Shown here: positions 35,847 through 48,551 of the stretch, piece after piece
Layout: each line of letters opens with the position of its first letter
How positions within the stretch are numbered: position 1 is the stretch's first letter
From: Azorinus chamasolen
Lineage: Eukaryota > Mollusca > Bivalvia > Cardiida > Solecurtidae
Assembly: GCA_963576725.1 (NCBI GenBank)
Contig: OY755246.1
Coordinates: 73,835,467 to 73,899,466 of the forward strand
Length of the DNA: 64,000 nt
Direction of reading: 5' to 3'
Program-made: the position numbers and the translations under genes
The notes under the pieces: generated by a model
The model's database searches: none
Told to the model about the DNA's origin: nothing
Seen by the model: the letters and a program-made list of their open reading frames with translations, nothing else

Positions 35847-36268
35847 TTTCTATAGAAACATATAGTGAAAACTTCTCTGAAACTAGTAAGTTCTCAGCTT
35901 TCATATTTGGCACATATCATCATATTCAGGTCCTCTACAAAAGGTATATAAATTTTGCCCCTGTAGACCCCAGGGGATTGCCAGTTTTTAGCTCACCTGA
36001 GCTAAAGGCTCAAGGTGAGCTACTGTGACCGCCCCTCGTCCGTCTGTCTGTCCGTTCACTTTTATTTCAAATGACTTCTTCTTCTAAACCACTGGGAGGA
36101 TTTCAACCAAATTTCACAGAAATGTATCTTAGGGTGTCCTCTATCAAGTTTGTTCAAATCATGACCCCGGGCAAAAAATGGCTCCGCCCCACTACTTTTA
36201 AAGTTTTTTTTTTTAAATCTTTAAAAATCTTCTTCTCTGAAAGCACAATTTCTAGAGCTTTGATAATT

Positions 36269-36343
36269 ATGTCTGATATATTAATATATATAATTATGTC
36301 TTATGTCTTTGATATATATGAGACATATTGTTTTCGTGAGAGT

Positions 36344-36374
<31 letters not shown>

Positions 36375-37597
36375 CTGTCTGTCCGTCACACTTTTTGTCC
36401 GGACGATAACTTCAGTATGCCTGATGCCAGTTGATTGAAACTTCATATATGGAAAGAGCATAATGAGAGGAATTGTCGTGCACAAGGTCCATAACTCTGG
36501 CTTCACTAATATAGGAGTTATTGCCCCTTGTAAAAAAAAATCACACTTTTTTGTCCGGACGATAACTCCTATATGGCTCATGCCATTGGATTGACACTAT
36601 ATATGGAAAGATCATGACGAGAGGAGGTGTCATGCACAAGGTCCATAACTCTAGCTTCACTAATATTGGAGTTATTGCCCTTTGTAAAAAATATCACAAT
36701 TTTTTGTCTGGACAATAACTTCAATATGCCTGATGCTAGTTGATTGAAACTTCATATATGGAAAGAGCATAATGAGAGGAAGTGTCATGCAGAAGGTACA
36801 TAACTCTGGCTTCACTAATATAGGAGTTATTGCCCTTTGTAAAAACATTCACACTTTTTTGTCCGGACGATAACTTCTATATGGCTCATGCCATTGTATT
36901 GAAACTTCATATATGGAAAGATCATAACGAGAGGAGGTGTCATGCACAAGGTCCATAATTCTGGCTTCACTAATATTGGAGTTATTGCCCTTTGTAAAAA
37001 AAATCACACTTTTTTGTCCGGATCATTACTCCTATGTGACACATGCCATTGGAGTGAAACTTCATACATGGAACGATCATGATAAGAGAAAGTGTCATGC
37101 ATAAGATCCTTAACCCGAGCTTCAATAAATTTAGAGTTATTGCCCCTTGTACATTTGTTTAATGCTTTCTTGTCCGGACGATAGCTCCTACATGGCTCTT
37201 GCCATCATATTGAAACTTCATACATGGAAAGAGCATGATGAGAGAAAGTGTCATGAACAAGGGCCATAATTCTGACTTTAATACTTTTGGAGTTGTTGCC
37301 CTTTGTTACATTTTTTGGCCGATCAATAACTCCTGTTCGACTGATGCTATTGGAATGACATTTTATTTTTGGAAAGAGCATGATGAAAGTAAGTGTCATG
37401 CACAAGGGCCATAAATCTGGTATCAGTATTTTTGGAGTTATTAGCTGTTATCATTTTCTTTTTGAAAAATGTAGTGTGGAAAGCGCATAATGAGGGGAAG
37501 TATCATTCATCAAGACCATAACATTTTTGGTGATTTCCCTTTACATATTGTTTTTATTAGAGGGGAGACATCCGTTTTTGTGACAAAAACCTCTAGT
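36269..37597 (+). mobile_element. Element D1 nested in E1
   Basis: 5' end TATGTCT ... AGACATATTGTTTTCGTGAG (stem worn, with an AT-rich duplication), a (GTCT)n/GTCCG tract, about seven units near 150 bases ('gtccggacgataact', 'ggagttattgccctttgta'), 3' GGGGAGACATCCG, hairpin GTTTTTGTGACAAAAAC, CTCTAGTT. The empty site is in E2 near 46725-46750 ('gctttgatatttggtatata'). Confidence 0.88.
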
Positions 37598-37994
37598 TGG
37601 TATATAGCATCATCTAATGGTCCTTTACCAAGTTTTTCCAAATGATGACCCCCTTGCCAAAAATGGCTCTGCCCTGGGGCTTGTAATTTTTACATAAACT
37701 TATATAGGGAAACCTTTAAAAATCTTCTTGTCTGAAACCACTTAATCTAGAGCTAAGATATTTGGTATGAAGCATCACCTAATATACCACTACGAAGTTT
37801 GTTCAAATAATGACCCCTGGGCCAAAAATGGTCTCACCCTGGGGCTTTAGACTTCTTAACATCAGAAACTACAGTTAAAAAGTTTCCCCTTAGCAATTTC
37901 CTCACAGTTATTTCCCTTGTCGCATCAGCATAGCCATAAGGGACAAAGGGAGATAAATGCATTGGAGTTCTAGTACCTCCTGAATAGTTATTCT

Positions 37995-38350
37995 ATTTAT
38001 AACTATTTATAATAAAATATGGAAGGTGGATCAGTGTAGCTGTTTTAGAAGGCATAGAAACAGATCTATCAAATTCCATTAGCAAACAGAGCAGACCCTG
38101 ATCCTATAGTAGCCACCTTATCTGGGTCTACTCTGTTTGCAGATGCGTGAAAACATGTTTATATGAGGGAAATTAAGGTTTAAATAGACTTCTTCACATC
38201 AGAAAATTACAGTTAAAAGGTTACAGCACTGGGCAGTAAAATCTCTCCAGGTCAATGCATGACTCTTAACTCTTTGCACGCTAGTGGTGAAACTGTGATT
38301 ACCTATGCATTATGCGGCCTCTCATCTGGACCCAAACTGTTTGTCATCTT
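37995..38350. mobile_element. T and U type MITE remnants in the E1 tail
   Basis: T-type palindrome at about 38081-38143, U-type sequence at 38268-38345 (CTCTTTGCACGCT, 'ccaaactgtttg'). The same two remnants stand in the same order in E2 (47140-47505), so they predate the split of E1 and E2. Confidence 0.6.
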
Positions 38351-38918
38351 AACCATATTTTTGCAAAGAAAATGAAAGTAAGTTTATTTTAAGAATTGAA
38401 GCAGATGACAATAACTTTTTGTTGCAGACGAAAAATTAAAGGCATTTTGAAAGGAATGTTGACCCATTAACCCCATAGTGTGTAGTGTGAGTGATTTGTG
38501 GTGCTACACAGGGAATTTCACAGCTAGATGTTATCATAGGTCTTTGCACAATGCTATGTTTGTTTCTGCAGTTAATTTATATGATTGGAAAAAAAATTAG
38601 TTTCATTATGATCATTTATTTTAATAAATTTTATTATGCGATTCATGTAATATAGTCTTCATTAATTGCATTTAGTTGAAATTTAGGTGTTTAATAAAGT
38701 CTTTTCTCCTTGCTAATAATTGTATTTATTTTAATTTGATTTTTAAAACAAATAATGTCTTAAGTTAATCGAAATTATTGTCAATCAATAATTAATGTTA
38801 CTCCAAAAATGAGTAACTCTTCTCAATTTCAATTTTAAAAAAAATTAATGACCCGTTTATTTGACTTATCATCAGATATTCACACCTAGAGCTAGAATTA
38901 TTTCTAAACACCTATTAA

Positions 38919-39077
38919 CCCTTTACCTGTTTGCTTTGACAAAAATTGATCTAGGTCTACTCTGTTTGCTAATGCGTAAAAACATGTTATTTCCATAAAG
39001 AGAAGTTTTAGCTTTGATAAAAACTGTAAAATCAAATCTATATCTTGTCAATCTGGGTCTGGGTCTACTTTTATTTT
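38919..39077. mobile_element. Left part of composite T MITE in E1
   Basis: TTAA at 38915-38918, start CCCTTTACCTGTTTGC, the T-family phrase 'ctaggtctactctgtttgct'. It continues after the nested element J at 40381-40565. The uninterrupted counterpart is at 48164-48551 in E2. Confidence 0.65.
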
Positions 39078-40380
39078 TATGCCCCCAACGGTGGGCATAT
39101 AGTAGTCGCATTGTCCGTCCTTCCGTCTGTCCGTCCTTCCGTCTGTCCGTCCGTCTGTCCTTCCGTCCGTCCCAAATTCGTGTCCGGTCTGTAACTTCTT
39201 CATCAATCAATCGATTTCAATATAACTTGCCACAAATGTTCACCAGACAGAGACGATGTGTCGCGTTCAACTCCCTGGTCCATGGGTCAAAGGTCAAGGT
39301 CACAGGGTTCAATTACTTTGTCACAAATTTCGTGTCCGGTCTGTAACTTCTTCATCTATCAAGGGATTTCAATATAACTTCACACAAATGTTCACCAGAC
39401 AGAGACGATGTGTCGCGTTCAACTACCAGGTCCATGGGTCAAAGGTCAAGGTCACAGGGTACAATTACTTTGTTACAAATTTCGTGTCCGGTCTGTAACT
39501 TCTTCATCTATCGATGGATTTCAATATTACTTGACACAAATGTTCACCAGACAGAGACGATGTGTCTCATTCAACTCCCAGGTCCATGGGTCAAAGGTCA
39601 AGGTCACAGGGTACAATTACTTTGTTACAAATTTCGTGTCCGGTCTGTAACTTCTTCATCTATCGATGGATTTCAATATAACTTGCCACAAATGTTCAAC
39701 ACACAGAGTCGATGTGTCGCGTTCAACTCCCAGGTCCATGGGTCAAAGGTCAAGGTCACAGGGTACAATTACTTTGTCACAAATTTCGTGTCCGGTCTGT
39801 AACTTCTTCATCTATCAATGGATTTCAATATAACTTCACACAAATGTTCACCAGGCAGAGACGATGTGTCACGTTCAACTCCCTGGTCCATGGGTCAAAG
39901 GTCAAGGTCACAGGGTACAATTACTTTGTCACAAATTTCGTGTCCGGTCTGTAACTTCTTTATATATCAATGGATTTCAATATGATTTGGCACAAATGTT
40001 CACCAGACAAAGATGATGTGTCGCGTTCAACTCCTTGGTCCATGGGTCAAAGGTCAAGGTCACAGGGTACAATTACTTTGTCACAAATTTGGTGTCCGGT
40101 CTGTAACATCTTTATCTATCAATGGATTTCAATATAACTTGGCACAGATGTTCACCAGACAAAGACGATGTGTCACGTTCAGCTCCCCGGTCCATATGTC
40201 AAAGGTCAAGGTCTCAGGGTACAATTACTTGTTTATCTGTGAATGGATTTCAAAAGAACCTGGCACAAATGTTCACCACACAAAGACGATGTGTCAACTC
40301 CCTGGTCCATGGGTCAAAGGTCAAGGTCACAGGGTACAATTTTTGGGGGCATTTGTCACGTGACTGTGACATCTCTTGTT
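39078..40380 (+). mobile_element. Tandem-core element J (HINE-like), complete
   Basis: 5' stem TATGCCCCCAACGGTGGGCATA, given here as TATGCCCCC and GGGCATA, then a GTCCGTCCTTCCGTCTGTCC tract, then eight units of about 152 bases ('gtgtccggtctgtaacttct', 'gttcaccagacagagacgat', GGGTCAAAGGTCAAGGTCAC). 3' GGGGGCAT, hairpin GTCACGTGACTGTGAC, ATCTCTTGTT. The empty site 'ttatttttaatgtgtaaaac' is in E2 at about 48361-48380. The 80-residue frames repeating MCRVQLPGPWVKGQGH are array shadows. Confidence 0.92.
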
Positions 40381-40565
40381 AATGTGTAAAACACATTATT
40401 TCTGTGAAGAGAAGTTTTTGCTTTGACAAAAACTGTAGAATCAGATCTATATTGTGTCAAAAGCAAACAGAGAAGACCCTGATCAGACAGCTTCCGTAGG
40501 AGTCATCTGATCTGGGTCTACTCTGTCTGCTAATACGTAAAAACAGGTTTATATGAGGGAAAGGG
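40381..40565. mobile_element. Right part of composite T MITE in E1
   Basis: Palindromic arms GCAAACAGAGAAGACC and GGTCTACTCTGTCTGC surround the centre near 40490; end GGGAAAGGG with TTAA at 40566-40569. Confidence 0.65.
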
Positions 40566-40938
40566 TTAAAAGACTTTTCACACAAAAACTGGCACTATGT
40601 ACTGCCTAGCACTTTATTTGCCTATATACCTGGATCAAGGTATAATTGCATAGCTTTATTGACGTCATTTGAATTTCTCAAAGACCAGTTTTAGGCATTT
40701 TGACCTAAGGCAAAATTGGCACAAGTTATTAACAGTTTAGATCTTGGTCAACCAGTCACTTGGTATTAGATCTGAATCCAGTTCAAGTTTATTCAGAAGT
40801 GAAAGGGTGAAATCAGTGCACTAAGCTTCTGTCATCTGCTAGAAATGTTGACCACTGAAAAATTAACATTGTCAAATATATTACTGTAACTCAGGTGAGC
40901 GATATAGGGCCAATGGCCCTCTTGTCAATAGATACATA

Positions 40939-41875
40939 CAGTAAAAGGGCGATAATCCGAGGACTGTCGGAACAAGAGAAAATGCTCGGATTACCGCTAC
41001 CCTCGGATTATCCATGACATCATACATTGTGGATTCATGTGTAACGTGTCAGATCTATCGTATAGCGTATGCACATACATGTACTTTTTGCCAGCAGAAT
41101 GCTCAAGAGTTAATTGATATGTTTGCATATTTTTAAACGGTGTATTTCAACCAGATGCTTGCTACGAGAGGTAAACATTCTTTAGAGTATTTCAGATGAA
41201 CAAAGCCAAGTGTTCCGATTATTAATTAATTTCACAACTGGATCAACTCGTCCTGATTAGGAAAATTAGGCAAACTAAAATCTATTAGTATAAGGATATA
41301 AGCTACGACTGTTCTATGTCTAATGGTTTGAAACAAATTTTGGGTTTATTATGAAGGGTCCTTTGAACGGAGCCGTACAAACTGCAATACAAACTTCGGT
41401 CGCAGCTGTGAATGGTGTTTACCGTATCACTTATAAGGTTGTAAATGTTCAACTGCCTAATACCGCCTACTTACATATTGTTGGAGCCGGTGTTATTTGC
41501 ATGCAGTTGCAAAATAAACACAGCTCCGCCTCTAATTGCTGGGGGCACCCAGAGTCAAGAGACATATGACCTTTGACCTTGAGACATGATCTTAATGTGA
41601 TACGACAAAAATGTTGCAGCTTCATGAGATTAAGCAGGTGTGATAAATCGACATCAAAGTGCCTGCAATGCATGCTCGTATTAGGCAGGTAATTTTAATG
41701 AAGCAATTGATTGAAGGAACCGGGGCGTGTGCTTGATAAATCAGATTATCGAGACTTGGATTACACTGTACATTGTTGTATTAAAGTAACAGATTTCATG
41801 TCCAGACCATACAAATTCCCTCGGATTAGACTATATACTCGGAAAATCGCTCCTCAGATTATCGCCGTTTTACTT
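40939..41875. mobile_element. Pogo/Tigger-like MITE Y1 in B7
   Basis: Left end CAGTAAAAGGGCGATAATCC plus GAGGA, right end the complement of AAGTAAAACGGCGATAATCT plus GAGGA. TA at 40937-40938 and 41876-41877; the intact B phrase is 'aacatatagtgaaaac'. The CAGT...CGATAATCCGA end pattern is typical of pogo/Tigger elements. Only short frames inside, no DDE domain recognised. Confidence 0.8.
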
Positions 41876-42032
41876 TATAGTGAAAACTTCTCCTGAAACT
41901 AGAAGGTTCTCAGCTTTCATATTTGGCACATAGCATCATGTTCAGGTTCTCTACAAAAGTTATATAAATTATGCCCCTGGGGTCCAAATGGGCCCCTCCT
42001 CAGGGATGGGCAGTTTTCAATAGAAACATATA

Positions 42033-42927
42033 CAGTCAAACCTGTTTTTAGAGACATAGTTTGGGAGAAAGCCAAAAGTGTCGTATCTCACAGGGTGTCT
42101 TTGAAGTCAGGTTGAAAATTTCATGGTCCAATACCAACCGCTCCAGGGTCCATGTCGTATTGATCAACATTCTTCGCGAAAACTAATGACATTTCAAATT
42201 TATTTATATCTATTACTTTTTTAGGGTTTGAAATGGAATAAACTATTTTATGATGTTATTAGTTACTTCTTTAGTGTCTTTATCATTAATTCTATTAATA
42301 AAAAATAAGTTTGTGCGCAAAACAAATTCATGAAAATCAGAGGCCCTCGTAGTTTTTCGAAGCGTTTCGGCCCATTGCCACAACGAGGCCAAGCACACCT
42401 GTCTTGACAGGGAAGCAGAGGCACATTTATATATGTCTGTATCTTAATTATGAGAATGCAATTTATGTTATAATGAAATAAACCTTTTGAAGTGGTGTGG
42501 TTAACTTCTTAAATCACTAGAATAGCTAATTACGACATTATGACCGATTTCCGGTATAAATAAGGATGATTAAAGCACAGTTCATTATCAAAATTTTATG
42601 GTTGGGTAGCTAGCTATAAAAACAGTTGTGAGACTAACAGACAAACTGGACCTGATAATCCCTTATCACCTTGGGCATTAATCCTTTGACACGTTAATGA
42701 GGACAATTAGGAAGTGCAAACACAATGATACAGTGAAAGATCATTGTCGCTAAAAACAATGTCGTTTGCCGAGTTGGGAGTACAAATTGAGTGTCGTATG
42801 TCGCATCTGCCAGTGTGTCGCTAAATACAGTTGAAATATAGAGGAAAATACACAGGGAGGAAGGAAATACTGTCGCATCTGACAGGATGTCGCTAAAAAC
42901 AATGTGTCGCTAGGACAGGTTTGACTG
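42033..42927. mobile_element. Pogo/Tigger-like MITE Y2
   Basis: Left end CAGTCAAACCTGTTTTTAGA, right end complementary to CAGTCAAACCTGTCCTAGCG, TA at 42031-42032 and 42928-42929. Internal 'gtgtcgctaa' and 'tgtcgcatctgacagg' phrases repeat near the right end. It abuts element Z, sharing the TA. Confidence 0.8.
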
Positions 42928-42959
42928 TAATGTATTTCACCTAATAAAAGCGCCATGCA

Positions 42960-44060
42960 AAATGCAAACAGGGCGCTTTTATTTCATACCCAAAAATCAT
43001 TTTTTACCCCACCCATCAATAATGTTGAAGAGACACATAGCCAACTTACTTGTGATAATTACAGGGCTTTCCCCAGGATTTTAGTAAGGCATGTCGTTTT
43101 TTAGTCCTAGAGGGTGGGTGCGGGAGGGATTTCCCCTTCTGCCTAGCGCCGCGACGAAAATTTTGAAAAAAATGAGGTTATCATGGTGAATATTTTGCAT
43201 TTTCTTATAAAAGCTATAGTAGGGCTCTTGAAAGTTTTTTATTGCACATGTTTGTACAAAAAAAACAGAATATACATTAAACATAACTACAACCACAGCA
43301 CCACCTTCCTTGCACGAAACTTTTAAACGTGTTCTTTTGCAAATTCACAAAGATATTTTTTTTTGCAAGTAGATCAGACACTGTATACTTAATTGCTTAA
43401 AACTTCTGGTCTGAACTACATGTAGTTTCAATATTTGGAAAATTCACTCATCACACTGAAAGGCATGTGCTTGGTTGCTGTCCACATTTTCACAGCCACA
43501 TGGTATGGAAATTCCAATGTTAGAGGACCTTGTGTGAAAGTTGTCAGAAGAGATTGGAGGTTGATGTATGTGACACTGGTCCTTTTAACGTTTCAGTTCA
43601 GAGAATCATCTCTCAAAGTCTGAAAAAAAGTGAAGCTTGTGAAAAGAGTCTGACTATGTACCATGGAAGTAACATGAGACTACCATCAAAACCAATATTA
43701 GATAAAGATCTATGAACCCCCCCCCCCCCCCCCCCTAAAAAACAAACAAACAAAAAAACCAACCCAAAAAACCAAATTCAATACCTTTATTCTAGACAAT
43801 TTTGCATAATATATGGTCAGAAGCTATAAACCAGGATCTAAACTACTGTTTGGTAGAAAGAGTGTAGATCGTTATCAGTCAGTTCCTATAGAATTCATCT
43901 AATCTGGATATACTCTGTTTGCAAAGATGTATTTATGGAGATTTATACTTAATAGTCAATATTCACTCAGTATGCGCATTACATCGTGTATTTATGGAGA
44001 TTTATACTGAATAGTCAATATTCACTCAGTATGTGCATTATATCATGTAACAAATTTAAT
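42960..44060. other. Unassigned interior of Z, with poly-C run and 58-base duplication
   Basis: A run of 19 C at 43717-43735, a T-type half palindrome near 43866-43925, and a direct duplication of about 58 bases ('tttatggagatttatact', 'attcactcagtatg') at about 43930-44045. A frame ending at 43715 (Cys-rich start CESCQ) has no recognised family and no clear splice context. Confidence 0.5.
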
Positions 44061-45681
44061 TATGTCTCCCCCCATATTTATATGGGGGAGACATATTGTT
44101 TTCGTGAGAGTTGTCTGTCTGTCCGTCTGTCCGTCTGTCTGTCTGTCCGTCTGTCTGTCACACTTTTTGTCCGGACGATAACTTCAATATGCCTGATGCC
44201 AGTTGATTGAAACTTCATATATGGAAAGAGCATAATGAGAGGAAGTGTCATGCACAAGGTCCATAACTCTGGCTTCACTAATATTGGAGTTATTGCCCTT
44301 TGTAAAAAAAAATCACACTTTTTTGTCCGGACGATAACTCCTATATGGCTCATGCCATTGGATTGAAACTTCATATATGGAAAGATCATGACAAGAGGAA
44401 GTGTCATGCACAAGGTCCATAACTCTGGCTTCACTAATATTGGAGTTATTGCCCTTTGTAAAAAATATCAAAATTTTTTGTCCGGACAATAACTTCAATA
44501 TGCCTGATGCCAGTTGATTGAAACTTCATATATGGAAAGAGCATAATGAGAGGAAGTGTCATGCACAAGGTCCATAACTCTGGCTTCACTAATATTGGAG
44601 TTATTGCCCTTTGTAAAAAATATCATAATTTTTTGTCCGGACAATAACTTCAATATGCCTGATGCCATTGGATTGAAACTTCATATATGGAAAGATCATA
44701 ACGAGAGGAAGTGTCATGCAGAAGGTACATAACTCTGGCTTCACTAATATAGGAGTTATTGCCCTTTGTAAAAAAATCACACTTTTTTGTCCGGACGATA
44801 ACTTCTATATGGCTCATGCCATTGGATTGAAACTTCATATATGGAAAGATCATAACGAGAGGAAGTGTCATGCACAAGGTCCATAACTCTGGCTTCACTA
44901 ATATTGGAGTTATTGCCCTTTGTAAAAAAAATCACACTTTTTTGTCCGGACGATAACTTCTATATGGCTCATGCCATTGGATTGAAACTTCATATATGGA
45001 AAGATCATGACGAGAGGAAGTGTCATGCACAAGTTCCATAACTCTGGCTTCACTAATATTGGAGTTATTGCCCTTTGTAAAAACAATCACAATTTTTTGT
45101 CCAGATGATTACTCCTATGTGACACATGCCATTGGAGTTAAACTTCATACATGGAACGATCATAATAAGAGAAAGTGTCGTGCATAAGATCCTTAACTCG
45201 AGCTTCAATAAATTTAGAGTTATTGCCCCTTGTACATTTGTTTAATTCTTTCTTGTCCGGACGATAACTCCTACATGGCTCTTGCCATCGTATTGAAACT
45301 TCATACATGGAAAGAGCATGATGAGAGAAAGTGTCATGAACAAGGGCCATAATTCTGGCTTCAATAATTTTGGAGTTATTGCCCTTTGTTACATTTTTTG
45401 GCCGATCAATAACTCCTGTTCGACTGATGCTATTGGAATGACATTTTATTTTTGGAAAGAGCATGATGAAAGTAAGTGTCATGCACAAGGGCCATAAATC
45501 TGGTATCAGTATTTTTGGAGTTATTAGCTGTTATCATTTTCTTCTTGAAAAATGTAGTGTGGAAAACGCATAATGAAGGGAAGTATCATTTATCAAGACC
45601 ATAACATTTTTAGTGATTTCCCTTTACATATTGTTTTTATTAGAGGGGAGACATCCGTTTTTTTTGACAAAAACCTCTAGT
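44061..45681 (+). mobile_element. Element D2, complete
   Basis: 5' stem TATGTCTCCCCCCATATTTA with TATGGGGGAGACATA, a GTCTGTCTGTCCGTCTGTCC tract, about nine units near 155 bases ('gtccggacgataacttc', 'aagtgtcatgcacaaggtcc'), 3' GGGGAGACATCCG, a T-rich hairpin ending GACAAAAAC, CTCTAGTT. Reverse-strand frames are array shadows. Confidence 0.92.
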
Positions 45682-46249
45682 TGACATTGAAATCATCCGG
45701 GACGACGTGTCCCTGGGACGCTCGCATCGAACTTCAGTTCCAACAGTCATTATTAAATATTCAAGTATTTTTAGCTCACCTGAGCCAAAGGCTCAGGATG
45801 AGCTATTGTGACCGCGATGTGTCCATCGTCCGGCGTCTGTCGTCCGGCGTCTGTCCACATTTTCAAACGACATCTCCTCTGAAACTGCTGACCCGATTAT
45901 AACGAAATTTTGTCAGAAGCATCAGTAGCTAGGGGGAACGAAACGTTGTTCACATTATGACCCCCGGACCAAAAAGGGCTTATCAGTTTTTCATAGGAAA
46001 ATCTTTAAAAATCTTCTTCTCTGAAACTGTATGGCCTAGGCCTTTGATATTTGGTATGTAGCATGACCTTATGGTCCTCTACAAAGATTGTTCAAATTAT
46101 GACCCCCGGGCCAAAAATGGCCCCGCCCAAGGGCTTATCAGTTTTTAGCTCACCTGAGCCAAAGGCTCAAGGTGAGCTATTGTGACCGCCTGTCGTCCGT
46201 CGTCCGTCTGTCCGTCTGTCCGTCTGTCCGTCTGTCCGCACTCACCAAA

Positions 46250-46497
46250 GGGTAGTTGTGTGACTTTTTCTAACTAGTCCCACAAGTAAAATCATTAACC
46301 TGGCCATCTCTTGTGACATTAACCTGGCCATTTCTTGTGACATTAACCTGGCCAGTTGTGGGACATAGGGTTAGGGTTAGGGTTAGCTTCCAGATCATTC
46401 TTTTCCAAAGTTAGAGCCAAAAATAGTTTTTCTTGTGGGACTAGTCACACAAGAAAAGATCAAAGGAAAAAGTCACACAACTACCCATTTGTTAGTA
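46250..46497 (-). mobile_element. MITE P2 with internal telomere-like repeat
   Basis: This is the reverse-oriented copy of P, lying inside the GTCCGTCTGTCCG tract of element E2. Both inverted ends are present: GGGTAGTTGTGTGACTTTTT at the left and its complement ending in ACTACCCATTTGTTAG at the right. It contains TAGGGTTAGGGTTAGGGTTA (46366-46385). GTCCG tract sequence flanks it on both sides. Confidence 0.8.
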
Positions 46498-47139
46498 CGT
46501 CCGTCTGTCCGTCCGTCTGTCCGTTCACTTTTATTTCAAATGACTTCTTCTCCTAAACCACTGGGAGGATTTCAACCAAATTTCACAGAAATGTACCTTA
46601 GGATGTCCTCTATCAGTTTTGTTAAAATCATGACCCCCGGGCAAAAAATGGCCCCGCCCCACTACTTTTACAGGTTTTTTTTTTAAATCTTTAAAAATCT
46701 TCTTCTCTGAAACCACAATTTCTAGAGCTTTGATATTTGGTATATAGCATCATCTAATGGTCCTTTACCAAGTTTGTTAAAATGATGACCCCCGGGCCAA
46801 AAATGGCCCTGCCCTGGGGCTTGTAGTTTTTACATAGACTTATATAGGGAAACCTTTAAAAATCTTTTTGTCTGAAACCACATAATCTAGAGCTAAGATA
46901 TTTGGTATGAAGCATCACCTAATATACCACTACAAGGTGTGTTCAAATAATGACCCCTGGGCCATAAATGGTCTCACCCTGGGGTTTTATGCTACTTAAC
47001 ATCAGAATCTGTAACACTTAAAAGGTAATTTCCTCACAGTTATTTCCCTTGTCCCATCAGCATAGCCATAAGGGACAAAGGGAGATAACTGCATTGGATT
47101 GCTAGTATCATTCTATTTATAACTATTTATAATAAAATG

Positions 47140-47505
47140 TTGAAGGTGAATCAGTGTAGCTGTTTTAGAAGGCATAGAAACATCTATCAAATTCCATTAG
47201 CAAATAACAGACCTTGATCCTATAGGAGCCACCTTATCTGGGTCTACTCTGTTTGCAGATGCATGAAAACAAGTTTACATGAGAGAAATTAAGGGTTAAA
47301 TAAACAACTCCAGATCTGCAGACCAGCAGCAGGTCAAAGTTACAGCTGCTTGGCAGTAAAATCTCTCCAGGTCAATGCTGACTCTTAACTCTTTGCATGC
47401 TAGTGGTGAAACTGTGATTACCTATGCAAACAGTTTGGATCCAGATGAGAGGCCGCATACTGCGGCGTCTCATCAGGATCCAAACTGTTTGTCATCTTAA
47501 CCATA
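47140..47505. mobile_element. T and U type MITE remnants in the E2 tail
   Basis: T remnant at 47140-47290; U-type foldback at about 47393-47490 starting CTCTTTGCATGCT, with 'caaacagtttggatcc' and 'ggatccaaactgtttg' arms around a short GC-rich centre. The E1 copy lost part of this foldback. Confidence 0.65.
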
Positions 47506-47854
47506 TTTTTGCAAAAAAATGAAAGTAAGTTTATTTTAAGAATTGAAGCAGATGACAATAACTTTTTGTTGCAGACGAAACATTAAAGGCATTTTGACCC
47601 ATTAACCCCAGTGTGTATTGTGAGTGATGTTAAATGGTGTCTTCCAATGTCTCTCAAATTAGATGTGAGAGATATAGGAAAGTAACAATTCAGGCAATCA
47701 AGGAAAATGATCACCATCTAGACTTTTGATCTGGGTCCAAACCCAACTGATGTAAGTCATGGTAATGTTTAAGAAAACTGTGAAAACATGATTATGAAAT
47801 GGCCCAACTGATATAAGTCATGGTAATTCTTAAGAAAACATGATAATGCATTTG

Positions 47855-47879
47855 CCCCCCCCCCCCCCCCCCCCCCCCC
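47855..47879. repeat. Run of 25 C
   Basis: An uninterrupted homopolymer in the E2 tail. Exact length in the genome is uncertain because such runs are error-prone in sequencing. Confidence 0.7.
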
Positions 47880-48163
47880 TTAACAATGATAGGTTAAACT
47901 TACTACTGTGGATTAAGTCTGCTGCCCCAAAAAGCATCTTAAATATTACTTTTTCATAAAATTTGATGACAACACATTAAAAAGTTCTAAAATGTCTGAA
48001 TCTTGTATGATATTAATGAAATAACTAAGTAAATATAACTTCATTATAACAGTAGAGGTAACTCTTCTCAATTTCAATTGTTAAAAATACTAATGACCCG
48101 TTTAATTGAATTATCTTCAGATATTCACACCTAGAGCTAGAATTATTTCTAAACACCTATTAA

Positions 48164-48551
48164 CCCTTAACCTGTTTGCTTTGACAAAAATTGATCTGGG
48201 ACCACTCTTGTTTGCTAATGCTTAAAAAAATTTTATTGCCATAAATAGAAGTTTTAGCTTTGAAAAAAACTGTAAAATCAAATCTATATCTTGTCAAATG
48301 TAAAAAGAGCAGACCCTGATCAGACAGCTTCTATAGCAGCCGTCTGATCTAGTCTACTCTTATTTTTAATGTGTAAAACACATTATTTCTCTGAAGAGAA
48401 GTTTTTGCTTTGACAAAAACTGTAGAATCCGATCTATATTGTGTCAAAAGAAACAGAGAAGACCCAGATCAGACAGCTTCCGTAGGAGTCGTCTGATCTG
48501 AGTCTACTCTGTTTGCTAATGCATAAAAACAGCTTTATATGAGGGAAAGGG
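48164..48551. mobile_element. Composite T MITE in E2, uninterrupted
   Basis: TTAA on both sides (48160-48163, 48552-48555), two adjacent palindromes with 'gcagaccctgatcagacagc' and 'gaagacccagatcagacagc'. It provides the empty site for element J. Confidence 0.68.

Larger units (their letters stand above)
35990..40925 (+). mobile_element. Tandem-core element E1 nested in B7, with D1 and J inside
   Basis: 5' hairpin AGCTCACCTGAGC / GCTCAAGGTGAGCT, a GTCCGTCTGTCTGTCCG tract, a few core units ('gggaggatttcaaccaaatt', 'aatcttcttctctgaaa'), then a long non-tandem tail holding T and U MITEs. 3' end AGGTGAGCGATATAGGGCC, hairpin and CTCTTGT. It is a close paralogue of E2 at 46147-48939, which lacks the D1 and J insertions. 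Confidence 0.88.

Noticed and set aside
39256..40382. Overlapping 80-130 residue frames starting MCRVQLPGPWVKGQGH
   Set aside because: They recur every 152 bases in array J in shifting frames and stop in each unit; this is tandem repeat, not coding sequence.
43523..43715. Possible Cys-containing last exon (LCESCQKRLEVD ... DKDL, stop)
   Set aside because: No family recognised, the only nearby good acceptor is out of frame with a stop, and it lies inside the putative mobile element Z beside a poly-C run.
44078..45488. Reverse-strand frames with MKPELWTLCMTLPL repeats
   Set aside because: Shadows of family D core units; the same words appear in D1 and D3.
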